Positions 1-11,540 of a stretch of 64,000 nt of DNA are shown piece by piece. A model generated the notes under the pieces. It did not search any database, had not been told where the DNA came from, and worked only from the letters and a program-made list of their open reading frames with translations. Position 1 is the stretch's first letter, and each line of letters opens with the position of its first letter. The DNA lies in NCBI GenBank assembly GCA_001972305.1, contig BDDD01002950.1, positions 193,247 to 257,246 of the forward strand. Reading direction: 5' to 3'. The translations under genes and the position numbers were made by a program. The stretch comes from Cephalotus follicularis. Lineage: Eukaryota > Streptophyta > Magnoliopsida > Oxalidales > Cephalotaceae.

Positions 1-383
1 GTGTACTACTTGCATTGAGCATTACATTTTCTGTATTAATCCTAGATTAGGATTAGTAATTTAGGACTTGTATTTACATTGGTTATTCCACTGCGGTCTG
101 TTCCTGAGTTAAAACTTGAGGTCTCAAAATGTATTCTTGAAGGAAGGAGTTTGGTAGCTCGGTATAAACTCTATCCTTATATGTATGATCGTATTGTTTG
201 ATTGGGCTGTTGATTAGCGATACTAGGATGTTTATGGTGTTATAATATGGGTCATTCTTTGTTTTAGAGCAACTTTAATGAAAATTAAAGTTGAACATCC
301 TATGTACCTAACGTCTAAAATGGCCATAAACGAATTATTTTTCTTTCAAGTCAATCATCTTAGTCGGGTGACCATTAGGGGTT

Positions 384-474
384 GGTTATCCCAGTCGGTG
401 GCTTATTCAGTCATCTCAGTCGGGAACCGTTTCGGTTATCCCAATCAGTGGCTTATTCAATCATCTCCGTCGGG
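384..474. repeat. Two 41-bp repeats with 50-bp period
   Basis: A 41-bp segment beginning GGTTATCCCA occurs at 384-424 and again at 434-474 with a few mismatches. A partial third copy lies just upstream near 345-370. The core, read on the minus strand, is CCGACTGAGATGA, which also recurs at 42010-42180. Confidence 0.7.
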
Positions 475-495
475 TGACCATTAATAATCCATCTC

Positions 496-632
496 CATTC
501 CATAACCATACAGTAACCGCATAACGTAACCGTACCATAACTGTATACCATAACTATACCATATTTGTATACCATAACCGTATACCGTTACCATACCGTA
601 ACCATATACCGTAACCAAACCATAACCGTAAT
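496..632. repeat. Degenerate ATAACCGTA minisatellite
   Basis: About fifteen loosely repeated units of the form CCATAACCGTA / GTATACCATAAC run through this block. Unit length varies between roughly 8 and 12 bases, so this is an imperfect short tandem repeat. Confidence 0.65.
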
Positions 633-949
633 GACCCCTCACTGAGCAGAATTCACGCATAGGTCCACCTGCTCTGCATTCAGTAGCGCAAGTCTACTCG
701 GCAGCTTTAAGAACAGGTTTGCCTTCTATCGCCAGGTCCACCAAACCCCTAATGAACTAGACATACCATCAATCCATGCAAAACAATTGATTTGTTTGAA
801 ACAGGAGGTTTAGGAGTCAACATCTCATCTTAGGCGTCGACAACTCTCCCTCAAAGTGTCGACGCTTTATCCAAAACATCGACGGTTTGACCGTAGCAGA
901 GGGTTCGTCGAATAGCATCAAAACCAGATTAAAACCATTTCAATTCATT

Positions 950-1990
950 CCAAGCATATGTAAATCGTACCTGTCAATAGCGTAGCTTGCGAATTAGGAG
1001 GACTTGCTGTACAATCAACGAACTGCCACCTCCTCCAAGCTTCACTCACTATCATAAGCACAGCTCCTTCTTGTGCAAATAGAGCTTCCACTTTATCTCT
1101 TAGTATCACTACAATAACTATCACACTTTCGTTATGACCTACACAAAGGTAGCAATTATTATGCGCCACTGGAGCTCCAGCAAGATTCCGGCCAATACAC
1201 CGGGGCTCCGACTGCACCACCAACTGCCTCCAAATTGACAATCTACACATAATTGCCGAAGAATAGTCGTGACTCTCCTCGAATCACACAGTCACAACTG
1301 GCAAGGAGTCCAATTCACTGAGTTGACTCACCGGTTATCAATAACTCTAACCATTTCACAAAAGCACAATAAAACCTTCGGTTCTATGCATCTCTGCCCG
1401 AGACCCGCCGAGAATCGACGCTGGTACACCTCGTCGGAGCTCTGGCCAGGTCGTTCGAACTCCAGTCATGCCATAACCGGCCTCAACAACCTTCGATCAA
1501 CCCACTGGTGATCGAGACTCTCCGTGACTCGGTGCCAAAAGCTATGTCACAGGCGGTAGCGAGTTAGGACAACTAAGTTGACCCAGTCAGCTAATTCCAG
1601 TCGATTTTGGCCAGAAATCGCCTCAACTGTCATCAAAATTGGTGTAGCTGGTCTTCAGGATAAAAACCTGCTCTGACCGCAATTATTATAGGTGGTAGAA
1701 ACGCATGATAGAGATGAAAGAGCGTCGAGGAGAAAAGGAGAAGAAAAGAGAAGAGAGGAGAAGGAAGGTTACCATCGGTTGGTGAGGACCCATGTCGCGC
1801 CATCTACTCCAGCGAACGGCTCCTCGCCAGCGTCCCTGCTCTCTTTGGTGCTCTCATGTTTTCCTGGGGCAAAACGCGCTGCTCCCATGTCACTCTTTTC
1901 TTCTTATGCGCACCCGACGCTTCTAGCGCCTTCTGGCTTGTTTTTTAAAACAATTTGGGCATTACAGTGGGATTAAGGACTCAGGGCCTG
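950..1990 (-). repeat. Truncated copia-type LTR (A/B family)
   Basis: The order of landmarks matches the left part of solo LTRs A and B: a stretch with CGAGACTC / GTGACTCGG motifs (1240-1690, compare 35330-35700), then a purine-rich GAGAAAAG block followed by a TTACC (1720-1775, compare 43800-43860 and 36700-36765). Similarity is partial and I see neither a clean terminus nor a target duplication. Short open frames here are shadows of GC-rich LTR sequence. Confidence 0.5.
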
Positions 1991-3399
1991 CTTAATCCAA
2001 TAAAACAAGCATGTAGTATACCATCTCATTTAGAGGGTGATTGATCTCATAAGTCATCTTGTGGAGACAAGGGAAATACACATGGGTGAATGAGTTCACT
2101 AAAGTTGACTTGCAAGAAGGAATGCCTGTATGGAATTTTTACTGTACGTCAAACAGACATTTCTAATGGCAGTAGTGTAACTATGGTCCTTAGACATGAG
2201 CCACCATTTGTATCTTGTGCATAACATGTGATACTTTAACAATGCTTACATATGTCTCTTAACCATGGGTAGTATCCAAGCATTGGTTGGGTATGACAAG
2301 TTTATGCAAAGATAGGTGAGTGGGCAAGATTGGATCCGTTGCTCTCAGTAAAAGGGACAAATGCTCATATTGATTGGTCATTAGCAAAAATCCCTGGCCA
2401 GGGTAAGAGCAGCGATATGAAGGAAGTGTTCATATATCGTTGGCTCATATTAGAGGGACACCTCTAAAATGATATGGCCAAAGACATTATATCAAGGTAC
2501 CTATGAATTGAGCTATTAGGGTTTGACGTAATCCATACCTTAGGTTTAATTAGAGCATTGATGATGGAAGGATTAAACCTGCAAGAAACTATATTTTATG
2601 GTTCAAGGTAGATTCATATTACCTGGGGGTCAATATGCATTGCTAGATGTCTATGCTAATCAGTAGATTACTTGAGATAGTTTGATAACCTATCTCGGAT
2701 GAAAAAGAATTAAAATAATTTTAATAAGGAATGCCAATTAACATGTTTTCATGTGATGAAAAATGTTTAATTGATTGTTTGCAGGGATCGCAATTTAATT
2801 CTACGACTAGCGTAATAATAAACCTAAAGAGTCACACACAATACAAGTGTTGATCTCCAATACAAGGTGTGAAAGACATCATGAGATGATTCCATGGGAC
2901 AAAATTTCGGTCAAATGCTTAAAGGTTAAGTTATATGTTAATTAAAGGTTAAGTAAAAAGGCTAGATATTTTTACATTCTAATCTTCTCATTTTAATGAC
3001 ACTTACTAGCATAAGAATAAAAGGAGAAGACTTTGTCTCATTAACACAACTTCGGCTGACTTTGAGAGTGAAGGACAAAGAGTTCTTCTAAAATCTCTAA
3101 GCTTAGAACAAGAAGAAAAGGAAGGAGATCTCTTGGTGTGGATAGCTTTAGAGGACTTCCTACACTTGGAAGCTAACCTTGGATCCTAAGGAACTTCAAG
3201 GAAGGAGTGACTTCATCTAGTAAGTTCCAATCTTCTTCTATTGTTAGAATTTGATTCTAATTTATGTTAATAACTTATTTAAGCATCAATAATCATTTGA
3301 GAAGGATTGGAATTGTATAGAAAATTTTTGAAACCTAATTATGCTACTAGATGATTTTTCAATTACGGTTTCTATGCATTACCATTCCATCACACCTGC
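1991..3399. other. Decayed transposon DNA, no gene
   Basis: No conserved protein motif is visible in six frames. Around 3050-3330 (plus strand) the phrasing AAGGAACTTCAAGGAAGGAG resembles, in reverse, the left end of LTR C near 57480. This suggests an old copia LTR in the plus orientation whose boundaries cannot be drawn. The stretch runs directly into RNase H remnants of element E. Confidence 0.3.
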
Positions 3400-3641
3400 C
3401 ATACTATTATCGGATGGAACAACCCTAAGTTCCTCTAAGAACGACTGCATCATTACACCATCCTCTGCAACAACTTAGTTCACTACGCATACGGCTTTAG
3501 CCACCAAATCCTCCATGGATTCTTGCTAAGAGCTTCCATAGCTCTTATCACTCCGTTTTCTGTATAAACTGATCTCAAGACTATTTGTGATTATCCTTAT
3601 CACAATATCAACTCACTCCATTGTAGTCCAAGAAGACATCC
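3400..3641 (-). pseudogene. Copia element E, RNase H remnant
   Basis: Read on the minus strand, this matches the end of copia pol. Just left of the Harbinger-like insertion the frame resumes the conserved LKYLRRT-like stretch that is cut at 6019, and further left there is a weak match to the FIxELxVVPS stretch of copia RNase H. Many stops and small indels are present, so it is long dead. It is continuous with the pol remnant at 6019-8850 once the 2371-bp insert is ignored. Confidence 0.65.
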
Positions 3642-4636
3642 TTAAGCTCTGTTTGGTAATGCTATGGGAGAAAGTGCTGTGAGAAAAAGTGCTTTAGGAT
3701 GGTGCTGTGGGAGAAAGTTGTGTTGTGGCTGAAGCTATTTGGTAATGGGGTATGAGAAAGTGCTTTCAGACAAAAAATTGTATTGTTTATGTATTTGATA
3801 AATATTTTTATGACATTATTGTAAATGTATAAATTTATTAAAATAGGCATAATAATGATATTGTTTATAATTTGATTATTTATTTAATTTTTTTTTTACA
3901 TATTTATACAATGTAACATTTTTTTTTTGTTATGCTTAAATAAAAACAGTTAATAATTGTAATTACATTTAAAAATATAAATTAACATGAACTTAATTGT
4001 ACTCATTATATTAATAAATAATCAAGAAATAAAATAACTAATCTCCATATTCAAAAACACATTACAATGAAATACATTTTGCATACACTGTCTAAAACTT
4101 GATCAAAAACTCTGCTCACAGTCTCACATGAATGTTGAAATCGTCCTTGTTCCGCCTTATTATAACATCCTAAACATGCAATGGTCACAAATATGCCTAC
4201 CATTTTAAAGGCTCTTACATTTTAACAAGTTCCAAACTAAAAATGTCTCCCTCGTTTGGATAAAGGTTCCTTCATCTTACAACCAACATTAGTAACAACA
4301 AGGTAAACTAACCACAGATAGCACCATTCTTTATTTTATTGATGGCATGTAAATAAAAGATTGTTAAGAAATTGTATAGGATTGACAAAATGCCAAAGAA
4401 CTATATAGTTATAGGTAAAAAAAGAGATAAATGTGATTTTCTCGTCTCTTATAACTTTGATGATTGAAAAACTGTACTCATATGCAGTCTTTTAAGACTA
4501 CAGAGATTGGCAATCACTCGGTACAAAATCTTATTACAAGAATCTTGTGTCTTTCAACCAAAGCGATCTATGTAATTAAGCTTAAGCACACTATCTTCAA
4601 CTTCATTGTTTCTCCTTGATTTGGAATCAAAATCGG

Positions 4637-4840
4637 TCACTTATCTCCATCTTGGGAATTGGGCTTTAGTGAAATTTCAATTTCTTCAAGAGTCCATCCT
4701 TTGGTTTCCATTATGAAGTAATAAGCACATGCAGCAGACAACAAGGACACACTGCCGAAACCAGTATAAACTGGACCAACTCCAAATATCTCCATGAAGT
4801 CGAGAAAAGATAGACCCACCAAGAAATTACAAACTTGAAT
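4637..4840 (-). pseudogene. Captured last exon of an MFS sugar transporter
   Basis: A minus-strand frame of about 66 codons reads as the C-terminus of a plant sugar porter of the major facilitator superfamily. A hydrophobic final transmembrane segment (FGSVSLLSAACAYYF) is followed by the family signature ETKGWTLEEIE, then a short polar tail and a stop. An AG splice acceptor-like site precedes the frame, so it looks like a terminal exon with its 3'-UTR (about 4500-4636). I cannot decide between plastid glucose-transporter-like and other subfamilies. It lies wholly within a Harbinger-like element, so I infer gene-fragment capture. No other membrane segments were found, so it cannot make a transporter alone. 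Confidence 0.7.
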
Positions 4841-5629
4841 CAATGTTCAGGAGTAAGAATAGTTAAAACTTCACTATGGATTCAACGGAAAAATCAGGAA
4901 CTACAGAACCACGCAAGTAGCACAGAGCAGCAATCCCAAGATGATTATCAAAGCAAGTGTAACATGGAATTTATTTGATAATGATCCACTCATCCAATCA
5001 AATTGAAATTTTTATTGTATTAACTAGACTCATGGGGGACTAACATAAAAAAATTTTAGCTCAAAACATTGATTAAAACAGAAGATAGGATCAAAACAAG
5101 AAATTGAAAAGTTGCTGGAAAATTATGAACGAAAATTACAAACCAGAAAGTTTAGATTATAAACTTGGGATAGGTCCTCGTATCGAATGGACTTCAAATT
5201 TGACATAGTATAATTAGACATATAAAAGTATAAAATACCAAAAATCAAAGAAAACGAATTGTGAAATCATAAGTTACGATTGTTTGAATAGGAATAAAAT
5301 CATACTCTGCTTCATTGCTTGTTGTTCAACACGTGATAAAAAAAGGAGTGTAATTCTTTATTTATTGAAATGAATTTAGTAATAATTGAGATCCAGTTGG
5401 ATGAGGATAAACCCTTACCAAAGAGGAATCATATAAATTCTGCTTTCACCAATTCAAAGTACAAAAAATCAACTATCCATCTTTGCCTTGTCTAATTTAT
5501 TCCAAGGAGATCACACCCGAACACGAAAGAAATAGGGGGTGAGAATGGTTACTGGGTCACATCAATTGATAGGATGCAGATGATCGAGTCTTGGATCCGC
5601 TGCACTCAAGGCCTGTTTAAGGCATTACC

Positions 5630-5870
5630 TGATCTCCATCTTGTTTGTTGTTCTCGTTTTGAGGCGTTACCTAGTTTGAGCACAATAGGGAGAGAGTTTG
5701 TGGAGTTAGAGAGAGCTGAGTTTGGGGAGAGAAAGAGAAGAGATTGTAGAAATCTAGTTTGGTTGAGAGACAGCTGTGATAGAGAGAAAGAGCTGCGAGC
5801 TTGATAGAGGGAGATTGAGGAGAGAGATAGAGATGAGGGAAACGGGGTTTTGGTACCACAGAGCTTTTAA
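5630..5870 (-). other. Possible captured 5'-UTR and first exon
   Basis: On the minus strand this is a pyrimidine-rich CT stretch typical of plant 5'-UTRs, ending with an ATG near 5643 followed after a few codons by AG|GTAATG, a plausible splice donor. It sits upstream of the sugar-transporter exon in the same orientation. It may be the first exon of the same captured gene, but no conserved protein sequence supports that. Confidence 0.35.
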
Positions 5871-6015
5871 CACGTTCTCAAGCTTAAGTAAAGCGAAAAA
5901 CATTCAATAAAACTGTGATTTCAATTTTTTACCAAATGCCTAAAATATTGCATTTTGAAAAAGAGAGGTGCCATAAATGTGTTTCGTAACGCATAACGCG
6001 TTAGCAAATGCAGCT

Positions 6016-8850
6016 TTAGTACCTCCAAGGTATTTCAGGATTCCTCTGACTATATCCCAGTATCCAAACCAGAATTGGACTGATAGCTACATGTTGCTAG
6101 CAAGATATTAGGTCTACTTGGTATTCTTGATTGATCCAGTGGCTTACATAATGGATCAGGTCCACATGTCTTCTCCAATAACACCTCTAGTAAAGAATTG
6201 AATTCTGTGAGAAAAATTGGAATTCGCCATGTTGAATAAACTCAGTACTATGCTGATGTACTAGCTTTGGGAAAGCCCAAGCAACCTATTAGATCCACCC
6301 TAAAGATGTATGTACCCAGTACATATATGCGGCTTTTCCAAAATCCTAATGGAGCAATCCTTAGCATTCCACATCAAAAATCATACACCTACGATGTTTA
6401 TAGTCAATAGGATGCAACTCCTAGTATAGAACCCAGAATTATGTTAGGCTCGATTTTACTTTGGTAGACACATGGCTCACTCATGTTCTTAAAGAAGTCA
6501 AAGATTTGAACGCTTAATTACAACCTATGATTCAGCTATAAAATGCTTTCTTAAGGTCACAATGACCTTACAAGATCACACATAATGTGCAAAAACTTGT
6601 TGGATGTAATCCATCGGATTAAATCATCCATTTGCCCAATGTCATAACCAAGACAAATGACAATAGCAAGCAAAATCCTAATGCATTCAAGCACAATCAT
6701 TAGTGGGAAGGTTTCCAGTATGCTTGACACCATGTCATGTACACCCCTTCATTAGTAATTGCAATTAGGATTTTATGACTCCTAGCCAAGCCTCAAATTT
6801 AATGCCTTGCACTATATTCTAATAGCTGATAGGCTTGTCATCCTTGATGACATTAGATTTATTAATGTCCCTGATGAGAAAACCATTTCTCTCAAATACT
6901 GATAAAATCCTGCCTTAATTCCTCACTAGAGGAGTGCCTGACTTATATATAATCTCAAGTTAAGATCTAATCTAAACTGTGTCTATAGTGGATCCAACCT
7001 CTATTTCCTTTAAATCCTTCATGGTTTCTACCTGTGGAAACTCCTAGAGTTCCATTTTACTCCCACTACTTCCTTGGAAAGTGTGCTCCCTCTCTAGGAT
7101 CACATCACCACATGTAACAAATATCTAGTATTTGTCGAGAAGGTCGAAATAGTATCCTTTTGTACCCGTAGGACACTCCAAAAACTAACAGCGGTCTAAC
7201 CACGCCTGTAGATTACTGGGCTCCAAACTATTCACATAAGCCAGACAATCCCATTCCTCGTTTAGGTTGAGTTTCCTTTTTTTTCTACGCCTAGTACCTA
7301 ATAAAGGCTAGGGATCCTTAAAGAATGCGGTTTAGTGTTTACACTTTTGGTTTAGTGCATAACCCCAAAAGTGAGGTAGGGAATTAAATAAAAGACAATG
7401 TGGCTTAGACAATGACTATCAAGGTCCGGTTCATCTTTTCGTTGGACACACTGTTAAGATACAATGTTCTAAGAGAGGTCCATTCAGAGAGTATTCCATT
7501 ATCTCTAAGATAATCTTTGAATTGGTCAGATAGGTATTGCCTTTCTCGATCCAATCGAAGTGTTATTATTATTATTATTATTATTTTATTAGGCTTACCT
7601 GTCTGTATCTCTACTTCAAGTCTAAATTCCTCTAAGAAATTTGACTTGTGTCTCTAGAGAAATACTCAACTACACCTAGTATAGATTCAAAGTAGAAATC
7701 ACTCTGATTCATACATTAACCAATTTCTATCCATAGATATCGGTGTGGACAAAACCTAGTAAGTCCATCTTCCTATCTCTTTGTCTTTGATAAGTTCTTG
7801 CTGAATTGTTAAAGATTTTTGTTTAAAACATTTGGACCATTAACAAGAATCCCATTATATACTCAATAAAGAACAACCATTGTTCCCAAAATCGAGCTCT
7901 AAGCCCATTTTGTATAAGTGAGTAAACACTTATAAAGTTTATTAGTATATAACCACTAGGTCCAAATTTCACAAAAAACTTTATATACCAACAATTGATA
8001 AAACCTATAGCTTCCGTAGTGATCCTAGATCCAACGTAAAATTGTAGATCTGATTCTTTATCAGCTCTCAACTGTGTAGTACCTCAAAGGTCCTAAGGAA
8101 CCTCCTTGAGGTGGATCAGTAGAAGTGGAAGGAATGAACACACATTACTCCCTTCTATAGTACCGCTTCATGCCACAGAGGAAGGAGGTCAGGTCCTCAA
8201 AATTTTCTCATTCAATATTTGGCAATTATCCCTTATGCTCTAAGCGCGTTAGTGTTTTTCTTTCCTTCTTAGCTTTGGCGTGACAAACCAAAGAAGCGGC
8301 CTCCCTAGCTAGTAGGAATCCACAACACCACCTAATCAAGCATTCCAAGAAAAGAAAGATGTCAACCAATTGGGACCTTTTGACCTTCCAGGGTCAAAGT
8401 TGGCATTCACAGTCCTGAGCATAATATCTAGCTCAGGTAGTGTGAACTCTAAGTTCTCACATGACTATGAAATATCTAAGGAATGGACGTCACCATGATG
8501 TCCATGATGTAATTCTATTGAGCTCCCTTAGACAATCTCATCTAAAGAGCTATGAAGATTACTTGAACCTCATAGACCTAGTCTATGCGCCATACTACTC
8601 CTAGAGAAGTATTTTGAAGCAGTTTTCCATATTCTTGAGCTTGTGCTGTAGTCTGGCGCCATGCCTACTACTACAAGGCACTATGCCTCCATAATAGTGT
8701 TGCACCACCTGACCAACATGGTCAAGTCTTTAGGTGAGATATCAAGAGCTAGTACTGATTGCCCACTTAGGATACGTTTGACAAATTTAGAAAATAAGTC
8801 TTTTGTGTTAATTGGTCTCAAGATTAAGGGTGATCATAAATTGTAGCCAC
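6016..8850 (-). pseudogene. Copia element E, decayed gag-pol
   Basis: Minus-strand Ty1/copia polyprotein, riddled with stops and indels. Landmarks align in order with the better preserved element C: RNase H start and RT end near 6019-6420 (compare 60070-60700), the RT-to-integrase linker near 6830-6960 (compare 61130-61260), integrase C-terminal region near 7230-7560 (compare 61540-61800), then older integrase, protease and gag remnants to about 8850. No frame longer than about 80 codons survives. This was once an autonomous element; its reverse transcriptase and integrase are not functional now. Confidence 0.65.
7562..7587. repeat. (ATT)n microsatellite
   Basis: Eight to nine perfect ATT/TTA units inside the decayed integrase region of element E. 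Confidence 0.9.
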
Positions 8851-9903
8851 ATCTAAAGATCCAAGCTAAGGAAATTAAAAGCAAAAGTTACCATTTATTC
8901 CAGATTTTAGATGACAACCACAACAATTGGTCTTTCGTGTTTATGGTTTCTTTCACTATTCTAATCGTATCCCATACCCCCATGTGGAATTAGAGAGGCT
9001 CCATCCTCCTAGTGGGGATCAGAATCTATCTTGAATACTATGACCTCAGCTGTCACCGTACAAGCCATAATATCAAGATAGGTAGACAAGTCAATTTACA
9101 TCAGGCTCTAACCCTCACAATGTAAGATCCGATCATACATTCGGCCTCTCGGTCAGGATGGTCCCAACTATAGCTGTGCAAACCTATAGAACCAGTATAA
9201 ATCTGAACCCAGAATCCTCAAAGAAATTAACTCGTTTTGAAGCACTCACACATGTCCATGTCCAAGCGCCAAAACAAAACCATTTCCTTGTAGCGCCTTG
9301 CACTACAATTGAATAGCAATGGTCATACGTAGGACCTCAACTATCACTGTGCCATCCCCAATATGTCCACACCATTCAACAATAATCATGGAAGGCCAAC
9401 AATGGGTCACCCTTGTGCCCCACTGCTTATGGACTTATTATTATGCTTGGAGGAATTTTGAGTCCCACATTTTAAAATATTACCAAGCCGTTTATAAAAT
9501 CCAATTTGTAATGGTTAAGCATGCTTGACGTGCTTGGATCCAACCATCTCATGCAACCTATGTACAACATAGAAATAAAATGGCTTGGCTAGGGACTAAA
9601 ACTATAAGTGATCACACAAGCCAATATAATCACTCTGTCTCCTAGGTGAACTATTTAAAACTACTTTATTACAAAATGCACCATGCATACATGGCCTTCA
9701 CTTGGTCTTGTATTTTCCTTGATCTCCCTCTTTAAGTTCCTTTAGTATTCCTTACTTCTTTGGTTACAAAATGGAATTTCCAAATACATTTAAAAAATAA
9801 AGAATAAAATACAAATTGGAGGGAGAAGAGAATTCTATCATAGGGAGAATTACGGAGATGAGTAATTAATGGTGCACGCAGGCAACCTTATTACAGGCCA
9901 AAT
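8851..9903 (-). repeat. Copia element E leader and 5' end
   Basis: Read on the minus strand, this matches the plus-strand sequence at 31740-32640 in front of element D over several blocks (about 9580-9720 to 31740-31890; 9320-9500 to 31960-32160; 8930-9240 to 32260-32560). Position upstream of gag in both elements marks it as 5' LTR and leader. No intact primer site was identified. Confidence 0.5.
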
Positions 9904-10327
9904 TGTTAGATTAGGGATGTCCCTACAAGCCACAGGGTGGCTTATTGTACATTTATTACACTCCTTATTAATACATTCTTAATTCCATTTATGTTAAACT
10001 GTGCAAATTCCCATAGTTATGGCATACCTATATGTATATCCCAATACCATTATTATTGATCAGCTTAATTTATACATTAAATGAATACACATATAGTGTT
10101 CTATCATTCAAAGGGTTGGATATCGAGCTGGGGAGGCTATGAGAATGACTTCCTTACCCCTTTTTGACAAGACGTTCCAAGTCGTAGGTTCACTTTCTTA
10201 GGGCACTTGATAAACCGAATAGACTTGCCGTGTTATGCTTGCTCCTGGTTTCAGTGGCGGGTGATCATCTCATTGCCACTTGGGTTTAGCCTAACGCTAA
10301 TGTGAAGTGCATGCGGGGGAGAGTTGG
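9904..10327 (+). repeat. Partial copia LTR, copy 1
   Basis: Begins TGTTAGATTAGGGATGTCCC, the same start as LTRs B, A and C of this window read on their minus strands (56953, 43790, 59537). It runs through the shared landmark TTCCAAGTC-TAGGTTCACTTTC and breaks off at 10327, where a second start of the same LTR begins. Confidence 0.7.
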
Positions 10328-11540
10328 TGTTGGGTGTCCCTGCAAGCCATGAAGGGGATAAATGGGTGTACAGATATGATATATTCCTTAGTTTGAATAA
10401 TCCATGCAAGTCTATGGTTGGCTACATGTATGTACTTTACACTCTTATTCTATATTCTAAGTTCCAGTTATGTTCAATTGTGCATATATATTCACAATGG
10501 CAAACCGGCTATATGTTATATCCCAAACGGTCAAAAGCGGATCAATTTGATCGCCATGTCAATTGAGTACACATATAGTGCCCTATCACCGAGGGATTGG
10601 ATCTCATGCCTAGAGAGGTAATGAGAATGAGATCCTTAGTCCCTTCAGACAGAAGTTTCAAGTCATAGGTTCACTTTCTGGGAAATTGATGAACCGCAAA
10701 GACTTACTGTTTATGCTTGCTCCCTCATATAGAGGACGACTTCTATCATGGCCTGTTGGATGGCACTAAAGCTGATGCGGGGTATGTGTAAGAGGCATGA
10801 TACTGAACCGACCCTCTATAGGTGACCTATCTGGATGAACATTACCCTTGTCGATAGGATCCCTATTATTTTCAATACTGTATAGTCTATGGTGACTAGT
10901 AGGTCTTTGCCTACGTTGTATCCATGGACCTGAGCAGCTGGCATGCGTTGTGTAGTGACTACATGACTTTGATTTCTGCCTTCCCCAGCAGTAGCCTTAT
11001 GCTGGCAAAAGGGTTGTCTTTGGGTCATGTGGAAGCTACAATGAGACGTATGTGCGAAGTTCGCAATATGGAATCATCACACCCGTAATGATGGGCGAAT
11101 GCCTATATATGATCTTGACCATTGTCGATTGAAAAACCTGGCAAGGATTAGGCGGATTGGATATCGGGTGATTCCGGGGAGATCCGCCAAAGTCACAATG
11201 TGTTCACAGATTTATATGGTCGCGGTATTTCTAGGGTGGACATTTAATCCACACCCTAGTCCGTGGTTGAAGTCAATAGTGATAAGGGTTACATGACACA
11301 TATGTCGAAGACGGGCTTAAAGCTCTGGCTATCTGGTTATCGACTGATAAACATGGTAATACACGGATCCGGGGGTGAAGAGAGCTCACACTGAGGCCAT
11401 CTTTTGCATAGTCTAGAGGACTATTAGGATGGTCATACCAGAACTTGGGATGTTCTAAGAAATTTATCAGTGTACCAGATATTGACCATGCTTTTCGGGT
11501 CCTGCCTGACTTTGAACATGTTGACGTGTCAGGGATGCAT
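10328..11540 (+). repeat. Partial copia LTR, copy 2
   Basis: Starts TGTTGGGTGTCCCTGCAAGCC at 10328 and repeats the landmarks of copy 1, then continues further: the CCAGCAGTAGCC block at 10985 and the GGACTATTAGGATGGTCATACCAG block near 11410, which match LTR C near 58930 and 58500 in reverse. It fades out near 11540 before the LTR's far end. Short frames inside are not genes. Confidence 0.65.

Larger units (their letters stand above)
1..949. other. Decayed repeat DNA, no gene
   Basis: No coding region with a recognisable domain is visible. The stretch is AT-rich and holds two minisatellite-like blocks (annotated separately). Around 831-890 there is a small cluster of the TCGAC-type motif that also forms arrays in the LTRs further right. 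The 50-bp repeats near 384-474, read in reverse complement, share their core with repeats at 42010-42180 inside a Tekay-type solo LTR. I infer an old LTR fragment in reverse orientation, but could not place its ends. Confidence 0.4.
3645..6015. mobile_element. Non-autonomous PIF/Harbinger-like element, 2371 bp
   Basis: The ends form imperfect terminal inverted repeats: AGCTCTGTTTGGTAATGC at the left and, in reverse complement, AGCTGCATTTGCTAACGC at the right. A 3-bp direct duplication TTA lies at 3642-3644 and 6016-6018. Removing the element and one TTA rejoins a copia pol frame without gap, which fixes the ends to the base. TTA/TAA duplications with a TTTGG-containing terminus fit PIF/Harbinger. 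Subterminal repeats of GTGCTGTGGGAGAAAG occur at 3660-3770. No transposase frame is visible, so it would need one in trans. The interior carries gene-derived sequence (4637-4840 and about 5630-5870). Confidence 0.8.

Noticed and set aside
3645..6015. hAT or MULE classification of the 2371-bp element
   Set aside because: hAT gives 8-bp and MULE about 9-bp duplications; here the copia frame closes exactly with a 3-bp TTA duplication.
9319..9528. A 69-codon plus-strand frame
   Set aside because: It runs against the copia leader, which is homologous to non-coding sequence at 31960-32160.
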